Assembly: GCA_013152845.1 (NCBI GenBank)
Contig: JAADFM010000049.1
Coordinates: forward strand, 1-6,276
Direction of reading: 5' to 3'
Length of the DNA: 6,276 nt
Source: Methanobacteriota archaeon
GTDB lineage: Archaea; Hydrothermarchaeota; Hydrothermarchaeia; Hydrothermarchaeales; JAADFM01
The notes under the pieces were generated by a model, which saw only the letters and a list, made by a program, of their open reading frames with translations, was not told the DNA's origin and made no database searches. Shown here piece after piece: positions 1-4,569 of this stretch (the stretch's first letter is position 1; every line of letters starts with the position of its first letter). A program made the translations under genes and the position numbers.

Positions 1-1
1 G

Positions 2-34
2 GCATATCTCGACGAAGCCGGCGTTGAGGTCTGA
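2..34 (+). CDS. C-terminal tail of an upstream gene, possibly a HicB antitoxin (partial)
   Basis: The frame entering the window reads AYLDEAGVEV and stops at TGA 32-34. The last base of the stop is the first base of the ATG of the hicA remnant (overlap TGATG), the tight coupling usual for toxin-antitoxin pairs. HicA genes normally have a HicB antitoxin gene beside them, so a HicB identity is inferred from position only; ten residues are too few to recognise the family. Confidence 0.4.
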   Translation, partial: AYLDEAGVEV

Positions 35-151
35 TGACCAAGTTCCCGGTGGACGCCCCAAAGAGGAGGGTGGTAAAGGCCCTCCAGAACCATCTGCACA
101 CAGTCCGGCATCTCCAGGGAGGAATTCCTCAAAGCCTATCGGAAGAAATAG
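34..151 (+). pseudogene. hicA: hicA toxin gene remnant with internal deletion and frame change
   Basis: The gene opens as a HicA/YcfA-type mRNA interferase (MTKFPVDAPKRRVVKAL, 34-84). The same frame then gives unrelated residues. From about position 86 the next frame gives the typical HicA C-terminus (RTICTQSG, then ISREEFLKAYRKK) and stops at TAG 149-151. In the family, the conserved GNHI histidine segment and the PNH and GTL motifs lie between these two parts. All are absent here, and only about 39 codons remain of a usual 75-80. The simplest reading is a deletion of roughly 40 codons, not a multiple of three, joining near 83-90. Without the histidine the product cannot be an active toxin. 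It converges on the TPR gene, with 7 bp between stop codons. Identification rests on family motifs from memory, but both ends fit well. Confidence 0.75.
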
Positions 152-158
152 CAAAAGT

Positions 159-998
159 TCAGCCGGCGCTCAGGTTCGCTAGGGCCATCTCCCTGTATTT
201 TAGGGCTTCTTCATCGGTTGGGTCTATTTCGAGGGCTTTATCGAAGGAGTCAATGGCGGCGGAGTAGTCGGACATGCCTAGATATGCCCTACCCAAATTC
301 GTGTAAATGATTAAATCAAATGAGGGTCTATCCATCAGTTCCACAAAGCCCAAAGACCTATCATATATTACGGGACCCATAGAGAACGCCTTATTACTAA
401 TATTAATTGATTCATTGAACCGTCTCAATTCAATCAATATTTCTGCTTTGTGAGCCAATGTATATCCATCCTCAGGGCCTAGTTCAAGGGCTTTGTCATA
501 CGCATTCAATGCATCATTACTCCTATTCATTCGCGCTAACGCTCTTCCCAGATTCAGCCATGTGGTTTTCTTCTCCGGCTCCCTTTTCGCTGCAAGCTGG
601 AAGTATTTTAATGACTCGTTATATCTTTCTAATTTCCAATACAGATTAGCCTTGTTTTCATAGGGTTCGGACCAGTTCAGATTATATTTCTCAGTTAAAT
701 TTATTGCGTGAGTATAAGCCTCCAGGGCTTCATCATATCGTCCAAGTTTCTCAAGTGTTTCACCTTTGGAATCCCATAAATGGAAGTGGTTTCTCTCTGG
801 TAGTATATCCAAAAGACTGTCAATATCTTTTAAATACTCTTCATAATCGGATTTGACTGATATATTCCGATCTGGGTAAGATACGTTCTCACTAAAATTC
901 TTTTCAACTTTTGTATCATTTGGCTTGCCATTAGAATCACTCTCACACCCCCCACACAAAATCCCCAGTAACAGAATCCCGATAAGGACCGCCCTCAT
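159..998 (-). CDS. TPR-repeat lipoprotein, hypothetical
   Basis: A 279-residue protein. Residues 1-18 form a signal peptide with a lipoprotein-like end (ILCGGC, Cys18), followed by a polar linker to about residue 55, so it is probably anchored outside the cytoplasmic membrane. Five tetratricopeptide repeats are visible at about 73-106, 110-143, 144-177, 178-209 and 228-262; the third and fifth are the most canonical (DALNAYDKALELGPED, AAIDSFDKALEIDP). TPRs make helical protein-binding surfaces; no catalytic motif is visible, so the partner and role are unknown. The start at 998 is supported by GGAGGT at 1009-1004, five bases upstream. The gene is clearly AT-richer than the rest: two 60-base rows sampled by hand are 32% and 35% GC, against about 60% for a row in tupC. 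That suggests a different origin or relaxed selection. It stands alone between two damaged toxin-antitoxin modules. Confidence 0.85.
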   Translation of the reverse strand: MRAVLIGILLLGILCGGCESDSNGKPNDTKVEKNFSENVSYPDRNISVKSDYEEYLKDIDSLLDILPERNHFHLWDSKGETLEKLGRYDEALEAYTHAINLTEKYNLNWSEPYENKANLYWKLERYNESLKYFQLAAKREPEKKTTWLNLGRALARMNRSNDALNAYDKALELGPEDGYTLAHKAEILIELRRFNESINISNKAFSMGPVIYDRSLGFVELMDRPSFDLIIYTNLGRAYLGMSDYSAAIDSFDKALEIDPTDEEALKYREMALANLSAG

Positions 999-1003
999 TT
1001 CAT

Positions 1004-1009
1004 ACCTCC
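1004..1009 (-). promoter_or_regulatory. Shine-Dalgarno site of the TPR gene
   Basis: The minus strand reads GGAGGT here, five bases before the ATG at 998. This fixes the start codon and implies a transcript with a leader, unlike tfx and tupA. Confidence 0.7.
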
Positions 1010-1034
1010 ACGCCCTTTTTCTTTCTCACGCCGG

Positions 1035-1045
1035 GAATAAGTATC
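1035..1045 (-). promoter_or_regulatory. Possible archaeal TATA box of the TPR gene
   Basis: The minus strand reads GATACTTATTC preceded by AAAA, a plausible BRE plus TATA-like element. With initiation about 26 bases from its centre, the RNA would start near 1014 and carry a leader of about 16 bases containing the GGAGGT site. The match is imperfect and the whole 1010-1090 stretch is AT-rich, so this is tentative. Confidence 0.35.
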
Positions 1046-1071
1046 TTTTTGTTTTGGTTGCCGATGCTAAT

Positions 1072-1088
1072 AATACATAAAATACATA
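1072..1088 (+). repeat. Two direct AATACATA repeats before the vapB start, possible operator
   Basis: AATACATA occurs at 1072-1079 and again at 1081-1088, a 9-base period ending on the A of the vapB ATG. Ribbon-helix-helix antitoxins usually repress their own operon by binding short repeated or palindromic sites at the promoter, so this is a candidate autoregulatory site. In such AT-rich sequence a chance repeat is also possible. Confidence 0.3.
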
Positions 1089-1367
1089 TGGCACATATTA
1101 CACTGAGTATACCTGACGATATGCGATATGTTCAGGCGCATGAGGAGGTTCTCGGAGATAAAGTGGAGCGAGGTCGCACGGAGGGCTATAGCCGAGTACC
1201 TGGGGCGCATGGAGGGAATGACTACCACAGAGGAGCTCAGGAAGGCCCTTCCTCCTGAGGTGTTGCGCACCCTGAAGGCGATACCAGAGGACAGGGCACG
1301 GAATCTCTACGAGGAGATGGTGGCCAGAGAATGGAAAAGGACGAAGTCGTTGACACGAACCTCCTGA
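1088..1367 (+). pseudogene. vapB: vapB-type antitoxin gene, frameshifted by a 7-bp tandem duplication
   Basis: The start ATG at 1088 gives MAHITLSIPDDM, the N-terminal beta strand and turn of a ribbon-helix-helix antitoxin. The frame then derails and ends at 1258. The expected continuation (MFRRMRRFSEIKWSEVAR and onward) lies in another frame from ATG 1128 to TGA 1365-1367. CGATATG stands twice in tandem at 1117-1130; removing one copy restores PDDMFRRMRRFSE and one continuous frame of about 90 codons, normal for a VapB antitoxin. The intact helical part and C-terminal region (about 79 residues from 1128) would include the toxin-binding end but lack the DNA-contacting strand. No Shine-Dalgarno is evident before 1088 or 1128. 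The 3' end overlaps vapC by 37 bases. A sequencing or assembly error is possible, but an exact tandem duplication is a classic slippage mutation. Confidence 0.8.
1117..1130 (+). repeat. 7-bp perfect tandem duplication (CGATATG x2) inside vapB
   Basis: CGATATG at 1117-1123 is followed at once by CGATATG at 1124-1130. Seven is not a multiple of three, so the second copy shifts the vapB frame; with one copy the antitoxin frame is whole. The duplication also creates a second ATG (1121 and 1128), the latter in the frame of the intact downstream part. Confidence 0.85.
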
Positions 1368-1645
1368 TGGAGGGTAAGGGAAGCCTCACCACCATCCTCA
1401 ACATCATAGAGTACCCCAAGGCCGTGGAGGGGGAGGTGGATGTCCTTTTTCCTGGTCAGGAGGATTATAACAAGGCCATCGAGGTCATGGCCAGACTGTA
1501 CGAGAAAGGGACGCCCGTCCCCGCGGTGGATGTCATCCTGGCGGCCATGTGCCTCAACCGGAAACTTGCCCTCAGGACCAGGGACAGGCATTTCAAGGTC
1601 ATAGCCGAAGCTTTCCCGGGATTCAAGGTGAGGCTGGAAAAATAA
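1331..1645 (+). CDS. vapC: VapC-type PIN-domain toxin, short form
   Basis: A 104-residue PIN-domain ribonuclease, the toxin partner of the antitoxin gene it overlaps by 37 bases. PIN enzymes cleave RNA using a cluster of acidic residues that bind Mg or Mn. Candidates here are Asp8 (VVDTNLL), Glu27 (LNIIEYP), Asp67 (PAVDVILAA) and Asp85 (TRDRHF), so the active site looks complete. Many VapC proteins are about 125-140 residues; only 18 residues separate Asp8 from Glu27 here, so this is a compact version, either a natural short subfamily (I think I recall one in methanogens) or shortened by deletion. A purine-rich GAGGAG at 1311-1316 is rather far from ATG 1331, so translation is probably coupled to the antitoxin frame. 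An intact toxin beside a broken antitoxin is notable. The fit to a PIN domain is good; RNA target unknown. Confidence 0.75.
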   Translation: MEKDEVVDTNLLMEGKGSLTTILNIIEYPKAVEGEVDVLFPGQEDYNKAIEVMARLYEKGTPVPAVDVILAAMCLNRKLALRTRDRHFKVIAEAFPGFKVRLEK

Positions 1646-1692
1646 CCCTACTCCAGCTCCGACTCGGCATATATCCTGAAGAGAGGGGTCTC
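1646..1692 (-). pseudogene. Remnant of an AMP phosphorylase (deoA) 3' end
   Basis: This stretch lies between the vapC stop (1645) and the tfx stop (1694). On the minus strand, one frame reads ETPLFRIYAESELE and then TAG at 1650-1648. The intact phosphorylase gene has GDPVFEIYAESEYKLEQ, at about 4655-4707. By hand alignment about 39 of 47 bases match, with a six-base gap (the YK codons) and a one-base difference that shifts frame inside the remnant. CCCTACTCCA at 1646-1655, which includes the stop, is also identical to the last bases of deoA (4568-4577), so the remnant may join the AESE region to the gene end by an internal deletion. It has no start codon of its own and cannot be a gene. Homology is well supported; the mechanism is inferred. 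Confidence 0.6.
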
Positions 1693-1693
1693 C

Positions 1694-2095
1694 CTACAGC
1701 CACACCTTGCCGCTCCTGAGGATGGAAATCTCCAGGTCCTCGGTGAGCCTGTTGCCCCATATCCGGTCGGCGGCCTTCAACCTCAGGTGGGCTATGAGGG
1801 AGGTCTTGGTGTGGACCAGGGATATACCGTGGCGGTCGGCCTTGCGGAAGACCTGCTCCGGGACCTGGAAGATGTCGGTGCCCCGCTCCACCCTCACCAC
1901 CACCGGGTCCAGGGCCTCGAAGGCATCAAGGGTCCGGCGGGCCCTCTCCACGTTGGCCCGTGCCCTCTTCTCCAGGATGGAGACGTTCTCCCGGGTGGTG
2001 CCGAGGAGCTCGGCCACCTCCTTCTGGCTCCTGCCCTGGGCCCTGAGTATTAGGACCTCCATCTGCCTGGGGGACAGAAAGGTGTCCTTTTCCAT
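1694..2095 (-). CDS. tfx: Tfx-family DNA-binding transcriptional regulator
   Basis: From ATG 2095 this is a 133-residue protein with the two-part layout of archaeal Tfx. The N-terminal helix-turn-helix (about 5-55; FLSPRQMEVLILRAQGRSQKEV, ELLGTTRENVSILEKRAR) resembles sigma-70 region 4/LuxR domains. The C-terminal domain is about 62-133, ending LTEDLEISILRSGKVWL. Tfx of Methanothermobacter binds downstream of the promoter of the fmdECB (molybdenum formylmethanofuran dehydrogenase) operon. Here the gene is divergent from tupABC, so control of tungstate uptake, and perhaps of itself, is a reasonable inference. An upstream in-frame ATG at 2116 would add seven residues (MRGISTG). I prefer 2095 because a TATA box abuts 2116 and points to RNA starting near 2095, and because family members begin close to this methionine. 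Whether it senses metal is unknown; no obvious metal-ligand cluster is visible. Confidence 0.85.
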   Translation of the reverse strand: MEKDTFLSPRQMEVLILRAQGRSQKEVAELLGTTRENVSILEKRARANVERARRTLDAFEALDPVVVRVERGTDIFQVPEQVFRKADRHGISLVHTKTSLIAHLRLKAADRIWGNRLTEDLEISILRSGKVWL

Positions 2096-2116
2096 GCCTG
2101 TTGATATCCCGCGCAT

Positions 2117-2125
2117 CTATATAAA
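2117..2125 (-). promoter_or_regulatory. TATA box of tfx, leaderless geometry
   Basis: The minus strand reads TTTATATAG, an excellent archaeal TATA box centred near 2121. Initiation about 26 bases downstream falls on 2095, the A of the preferred tfx start, so the mRNA should have no leader. No Shine-Dalgarno precedes either ATG, which agrees. A second TATA-like run (TATATAT on the minus strand, about 2157-2163) could give a longer RNA starting near 2134 that would include the ATG at 2116. Confidence 0.6.
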
Positions 2126-2132
2126 CATTTTC

Positions 2133-2209
2133 GCTTACTATTTTAGAGATAGCTCCATATATAGCAGAGCAGTGCGGGGCATCATGGCAGATTCCAAAAA
2201 TACGTAAGC
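2133..2209. promoter_or_regulatory. Wide-spaced inverted repeat in the tfx-tupA intergenic region
   Basis: GCTTACTATTTT at 2133-2144 is matched in reverse complement by AAAATACGTAAGC at 2197-2209, with one extra base in the second arm. The arms lie just upstream of the tfx TATA box and about 29 bases upstream of the tupA TATA box, a symmetrical placement for a shared regulator such as Tfx. There is no known consensus to compare with, so this is only a candidate operator pair. Confidence 0.35.
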
Positions 2210-2237
2210 ACTCATGGTTACACTCTGAGGAAAGATA

Positions 2238-2245
2238 TTTATAAT
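2238..2245 (+). promoter_or_regulatory. TATA box of tupABC, leaderless geometry
   Basis: TTTATAAT, preceded by a purine-rich stretch (GAGGAAAG, 2227-2234) that could serve as BRE. Its centre near 2241 places initiation at about 2267-2269, on the tupA ATG. There is no Shine-Dalgarno between the TATA box and the ATG, so the operon RNA is probably leaderless. Confidence 0.6.
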
Positions 2246-2251
2246 CCCCTT

Positions 2252-2266
2252 TTCGATTTCGTCGAA
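2252..2266. promoter_or_regulatory. Short inverted repeat over the tupA transcription start, possible operator
   Basis: TTCGA-N5-TCGAA sits between the TATA box and the ATG. Studied Tfx binds downstream of its target promoter, so a site here would fit repression by blocking initiation. The arms are only five bases, so chance is a real alternative. Confidence 0.3.
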
Positions 2267-2268
2267 CT

Positions 2269-3093
2269 ATGCGGAGGCTGATGGTACTGCTCCTTCTCCT
2301 GGCCGGATGTGCCGGCGGTTCCCAGGACCACACCCTGGTAATCGCGTCCACCACCAGCACCCAGGACTCCGGGCTCTTCGACCGGCTGAACCCGGTCTTC
2401 GAGGAGATGACGGGGGCGGAGGTTGTGGTTGTGGCCAGGGGCACCGGCGCAGCCCTCCAGTACGCCAGGGACGGGAACGCCGACCTGGTATTCGTCCATG
2501 CCCCGCAGGCAGAGGAGGAGTTCGTCAGGGAGGGCTACGGGGTAAGGCGCTACCCGGTTATGTACAACGACTTCGTCATCCTGGGACCCCAGGAGGACCC
2601 TGCCGGGATAGGCGGCATGGCCAGTGCAGCTGAGGCCCTGGGGAGGATAGAGGAGGCCGGGAAGGCGGGCAAGGCCGTCTTTGTCTCCAGGGGCGACAAT
2701 TCAGGCACTCACAAAAAGGAGATGTCACTCTGGAAGACCGCCAGCATAACGCCGGCCGGCTCCTGGTACGTCTCAACCGGCAGGGGCATGGGGGATACCC
2801 TCACCACCGCCGGCGAGCTGAGGGGCTACACCCTCTCGGATAGGGGGACCTGGCTCAAGCGCAGGGACACCCTGGACGGCCTCGCGGTCCTCGTGGAAGG
2901 CCCTGTAAAGGGCGGTGACCCGGAGCTTGTGAACCCCTACGGGATAATACCGGTCAACCCCGAGTACAACCCGGAGGTTAACTACGAGCTTGCCATGGCC
3001 TACGTCGAGTTCGTCACAGGGCCGCAGGGCCGGGAGATAATAAACAGCTACAGGCTCAACGGGGAGCAGCTGTTCTTCGCCGCCGGGGAGTAG
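2269..3093 (+). CDS. tupA: Tungstate ABC transporter substrate-binding lipoprotein TupA
   Basis: A 274-residue extracellular binding protein that captures tungstate for import. Residues 1-14 are a lipoprotein signal ending in the lipobox LAGC (Cys14). Family signatures appear in order: STTSTQDSGL at 27-36, at the place of the TTTS oxyanion-binding motif of TupA; DLVFVHAP 72-79; FVSRGDNSGTHKKE 138-151; MGDTL 174-178 and YTLSDRGTWL 187-196; NPYGIIPVNP 222-231. Length is normal for TupA and the match runs through the whole protein. The first residue of the usual TTTS is serine here, a mild change. The ATG at 2269 is chosen from the TATA position, the lack of a Shine-Dalgarno and the short signal peptide that follows. 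It is first in tupABC, three bases before tupB. Close relatives may carry molybdate or vanadate, so the ligand is inferred. Confidence 0.93.
   Translation: MRRLMVLLLLLAGCAGGSQDHTLVIASTTSTQDSGLFDRLNPVFEEMTGAEVVVVARGTGAALQYARDGNADLVFVHAPQAEEEFVREGYGVRRYPVMYNDFVILGPQEDPAGIGGMASAAEALGRIEEAGKAGKAVFVSRGDNSGTHKKEMSLWKTASITPAGSWYVSTGRGMGDTLTTAGELRGYTLSDRGTWLKRRDTLDGLAVLVEGPVKGGDPELVNPYGIIPVNPEYNPEVNYELAMAYVEFVTGPQGREIINSYRLNGEQLFFAAGE
3085..3090 (+). promoter_or_regulatory. Shine-Dalgarno site of tupB
   Basis: GGGGAG lies inside the end of tupA, six bases before ATG 3097. It supports this start and translation of tupB from a polycistronic RNA. Confidence 0.45.
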
Positions 3094-3096
3094 GGC

Positions 3097-3846
3097 ATGG
3101 ACGCCATACTAGAAGGATTTTACCAGGCCTTCCGGCTCATCGTCACCCTGGACCCCTACCTCATCAGCGTCATAAAGGTCCAGGCCGTGGTATCTGGCAC
3201 GGCGGTCCTGATGAGCTCGGCGGTGGGTCTGCCTCTTGGTGTTTTGGTCGCACTTAACCGGTTCCCGGGGAAGGGTTTTCTAAATACCCTCGTCAGCACC
3301 GGCATGGGTCTGCCCCCGGTGGTGGTTGGCGTTTTTGTCTACCTCCTCCTTTCAAGGAGCGGCCCCCTGGGGTTCCTCCACCTCCTGAATACCCCCTCCG
3401 CCATGATAATCGCCCAGTTCATCCTGGCCACCCCCATCATCATGGGTATCACCATAGCGGTGGTGGAGGCCGTCCCGAAGGAGATACTGGAGCTGGGATA
3501 CACCCTCGGGGGCAGCGGCAGGGACGTGGCCATGGTGGCTGTGAGGGAGTCCTTCTACGGCCTGGTCACGGCCGTCCTGGCAGGTTTTGGCAGGGCAGTG
3601 GCGGAGGTGGGGGCCATCTTCATCGTTGGCGGGGGTATAGTCCACCCTGTCCTGACCGGGGAGGGGGCCACGGTCCAGGAATCGGTGACCAGGACACTTA
3701 CCGTGGCGGCCGTGGTGGAGACCCGCCAGGGGCTTTACGGGAACGCCATCGCCTATGGCATGATACTGGTGGGCCTGGCCTTCATCCTGAATTTTACCGC
3801 CGCCTGGGTAAAAGGGAGGTACCCCCATGGACAGACCATTGTTTGA
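3097..3846 (+). CDS. tupB: Tungstate ABC transporter permease TupB
   Basis: A 249-residue membrane channel of the tungstate importer, presumably a homodimer. Hydrophobic segments are at about 28-53, 64-86, 101-124, 154-178 and 214-238, a five-span layout as in ModB/TupB. Family motifs include GLPPVVVGVFVYLLLSRSGP (71-90), TPSAMIIAQFILATPIIMG (99-117) and the cytoplasmic coupling loop around LELGYTLGGSGRD (131-143), which docks on TupC. GRAVAEVGAIFIVGGGI (165-181) is the conserved permease segment. TupB proteins usually read GGNI followed within a few residues by TRxxTTAI. Here the Asn is Gly, and about 13 extra residues (around 182-197) come before TRTLTVAAVVETRQG, so the loop is longer than I expect. 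It starts three bases after tupA and overlaps tupC by 20 bases. Assignment to the family is firm. Confidence 0.92.
   Translation: MDAILEGFYQAFRLIVTLDPYLISVIKVQAVVSGTAVLMSSAVGLPLGVLVALNRFPGKGFLNTLVSTGMGLPPVVVGVFVYLLLSRSGPLGFLHLLNTPSAMIIAQFILATPIIMGITIAVVEAVPKEILELGYTLGGSGRDVAMVAVRESFYGLVTAVLAGFGRAVAEVGAIFIVGGGIVHPVLTGEGATVQESVTRTLTVAAVVETRQGLYGNAIAYGMILVGLAFILNFTAAWVKGRYPHGQTIV
3814..3820 (+). promoter_or_regulatory. Shine-Dalgarno site of tupC
   Basis: GGGAGGT lies inside tupB, six bases before ATG 3827. It decides the tupC start and shows that internal operon genes use Shine-Dalgarno initiation while tupA does not. Confidence 0.75.
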
Positions 3847-4555
3847 GATAAGAGGCCTGGAAAAAAGATTCGGCGCAAAGCTCGCCCTGGCAGGGATAGA
3901 CCTTGACATCATGGAGGGCGAGGTCTTTGCCTTCCTCGGGCCCAGCGGTGCAGGCAAGACCACCCTGCTGAGGGTCCTGAACACCCTGGAGAGGCCGAGC
4001 TCCGGCAGGGTGGCCTTCCAGGGGGTGGGGATTTCGGAGCTCGACAGCAGGGGGCTCCTGGAGGTCCGGCGCCGGATGGTCCTTCTGGCCCAGGGCGCCC
4101 CCCTATTCAACACCACCGTCCGGGGGAACCTGGCCTATCCCCTGAAGGTGAGGGGTATCGGGGGAAGGGAGATGGAGAGGAGGGTCGTGGATGCCCTGGA
4201 TTCCGTGGGCATGACGGGCTACCAGGACAGGGATGCCCGGACCCTCTCGGGGGGTGAACGCCAGAGGGTGGCCCTGGCCATGGCGGCCATCTTCGAGCCC
4301 CGGGTACTCCTCCTGGACGAGCCCACCGCCAACCTGGACCCCATCAACGAGGAGATGGTATGGGGCATCATCGAGAGGATGAGGGAAGAAGGCGTTACCG
4401 TCATCCTCGCCACCCACAAGCTGGCCGAGGCCCGGCGCCTGGCGGACCGGATAGGGGTGCTGAGGGAGGGAAGGATGGAGCAGATAGGCAGCGCGAGGGA
4501 GATATTCACCCGGCCGAAAACCGGGTTCGTGGCCCGGTTCACAAAGAGGGCCTGA
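3827..4555 (+). CDS. tupC: Tungstate ABC transporter ATP-binding protein TupC
   Basis: A 242-residue cytoplasmic ATPase that powers the importer. All nucleotide-binding motifs are intact: Walker A GPSGAGKTT 38-46, Q-loop Gln89 (LLAQGAPLFNTTV), signature LSGGERQR 140-147, Walker B VLLLDE 160-165, D-loop ANLD 168-171 and H-loop His197 (ATHK). The LFNTTVRGNLAYPLKVRG stretch (93-110) is typical of TupC and related oxyanion importers. The protein ends at the ABC domain and has no C-terminal regulatory extension of the ModC type, so transport is probably controlled at the level of transcription. It overlaps tupB by 20 bases. It ends 14 bases before the convergent deoA stop, and no T-rich terminator is visible between them. 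Confidence 0.93.
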   Translation: MDRPLFEIRGLEKRFGAKLALAGIDLDIMEGEVFAFLGPSGAGKTTLLRVLNTLERPSSGRVAFQGVGISELDSRGLLEVRRRMVLLAQGAPLFNTTVRGNLAYPLKVRGIGGREMERRVVDALDSVGMTGYQDRDARTLSGGERQRVALAMAAIFEPRVLLLDEPTANLDPINEEMVWGIIERMREEGVTVILATHKLAEARRLADRIGVLREGRMEQIGSAREIFTRPKTGFVARFTKRA

Positions 4556-4569
4556 GGCCTTACAGCGCC

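Noticed and set aside
34..267. The continuous 77-codon frame from ATG 34 as a real small protein
   Set aside because: Only the first 17 or so residues make sense (HicA). The rest is out of frame with the HicA C-terminus and then runs antisense into the TPR gene.
1049..1087. Upstream TTG start at 1049 for the vapB frame
   Set aside because: MAHITLSIPDD at 1088 is the usual antitoxin N-terminus; the added residues look like translated AT-rich promoter DNA.
1707..2207. 166-codon plus-strand frame opposite tfx
   Set aside because: It is antisense to tfx, which has a recognisable family sequence, a promoter and a stop; no motif in this frame.
2126..2234. A small RNA gene or riboswitch before tupA
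   Set aside because: The TATA position leaves no transcribed leader for tupA, and no stable conserved-looking fold or molybdenum-cofactor-type motif is evident; a promoter and operator region explains it better.
1926..2444. 172-codon minus-strand frame over the tfx start, intergenic region and start of tupA
   Set aside because: It would run through both promoters and overlaps tfx in a wrong frame, with a low-complexity Gly/Pro/Arg tail.
3352..4116. 254-codon minus-strand frame opposite tupB and tupC
   Set aside because: It lies antisense to well-conserved transporter genes; its composition is that of an antisense shadow, with no motif.
4556..4569. Possible terminator between the convergent tupC and deoA genes
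   Set aside because: Only 14 bases, with neither a T-run nor a hairpin; the transcripts probably run into each other.
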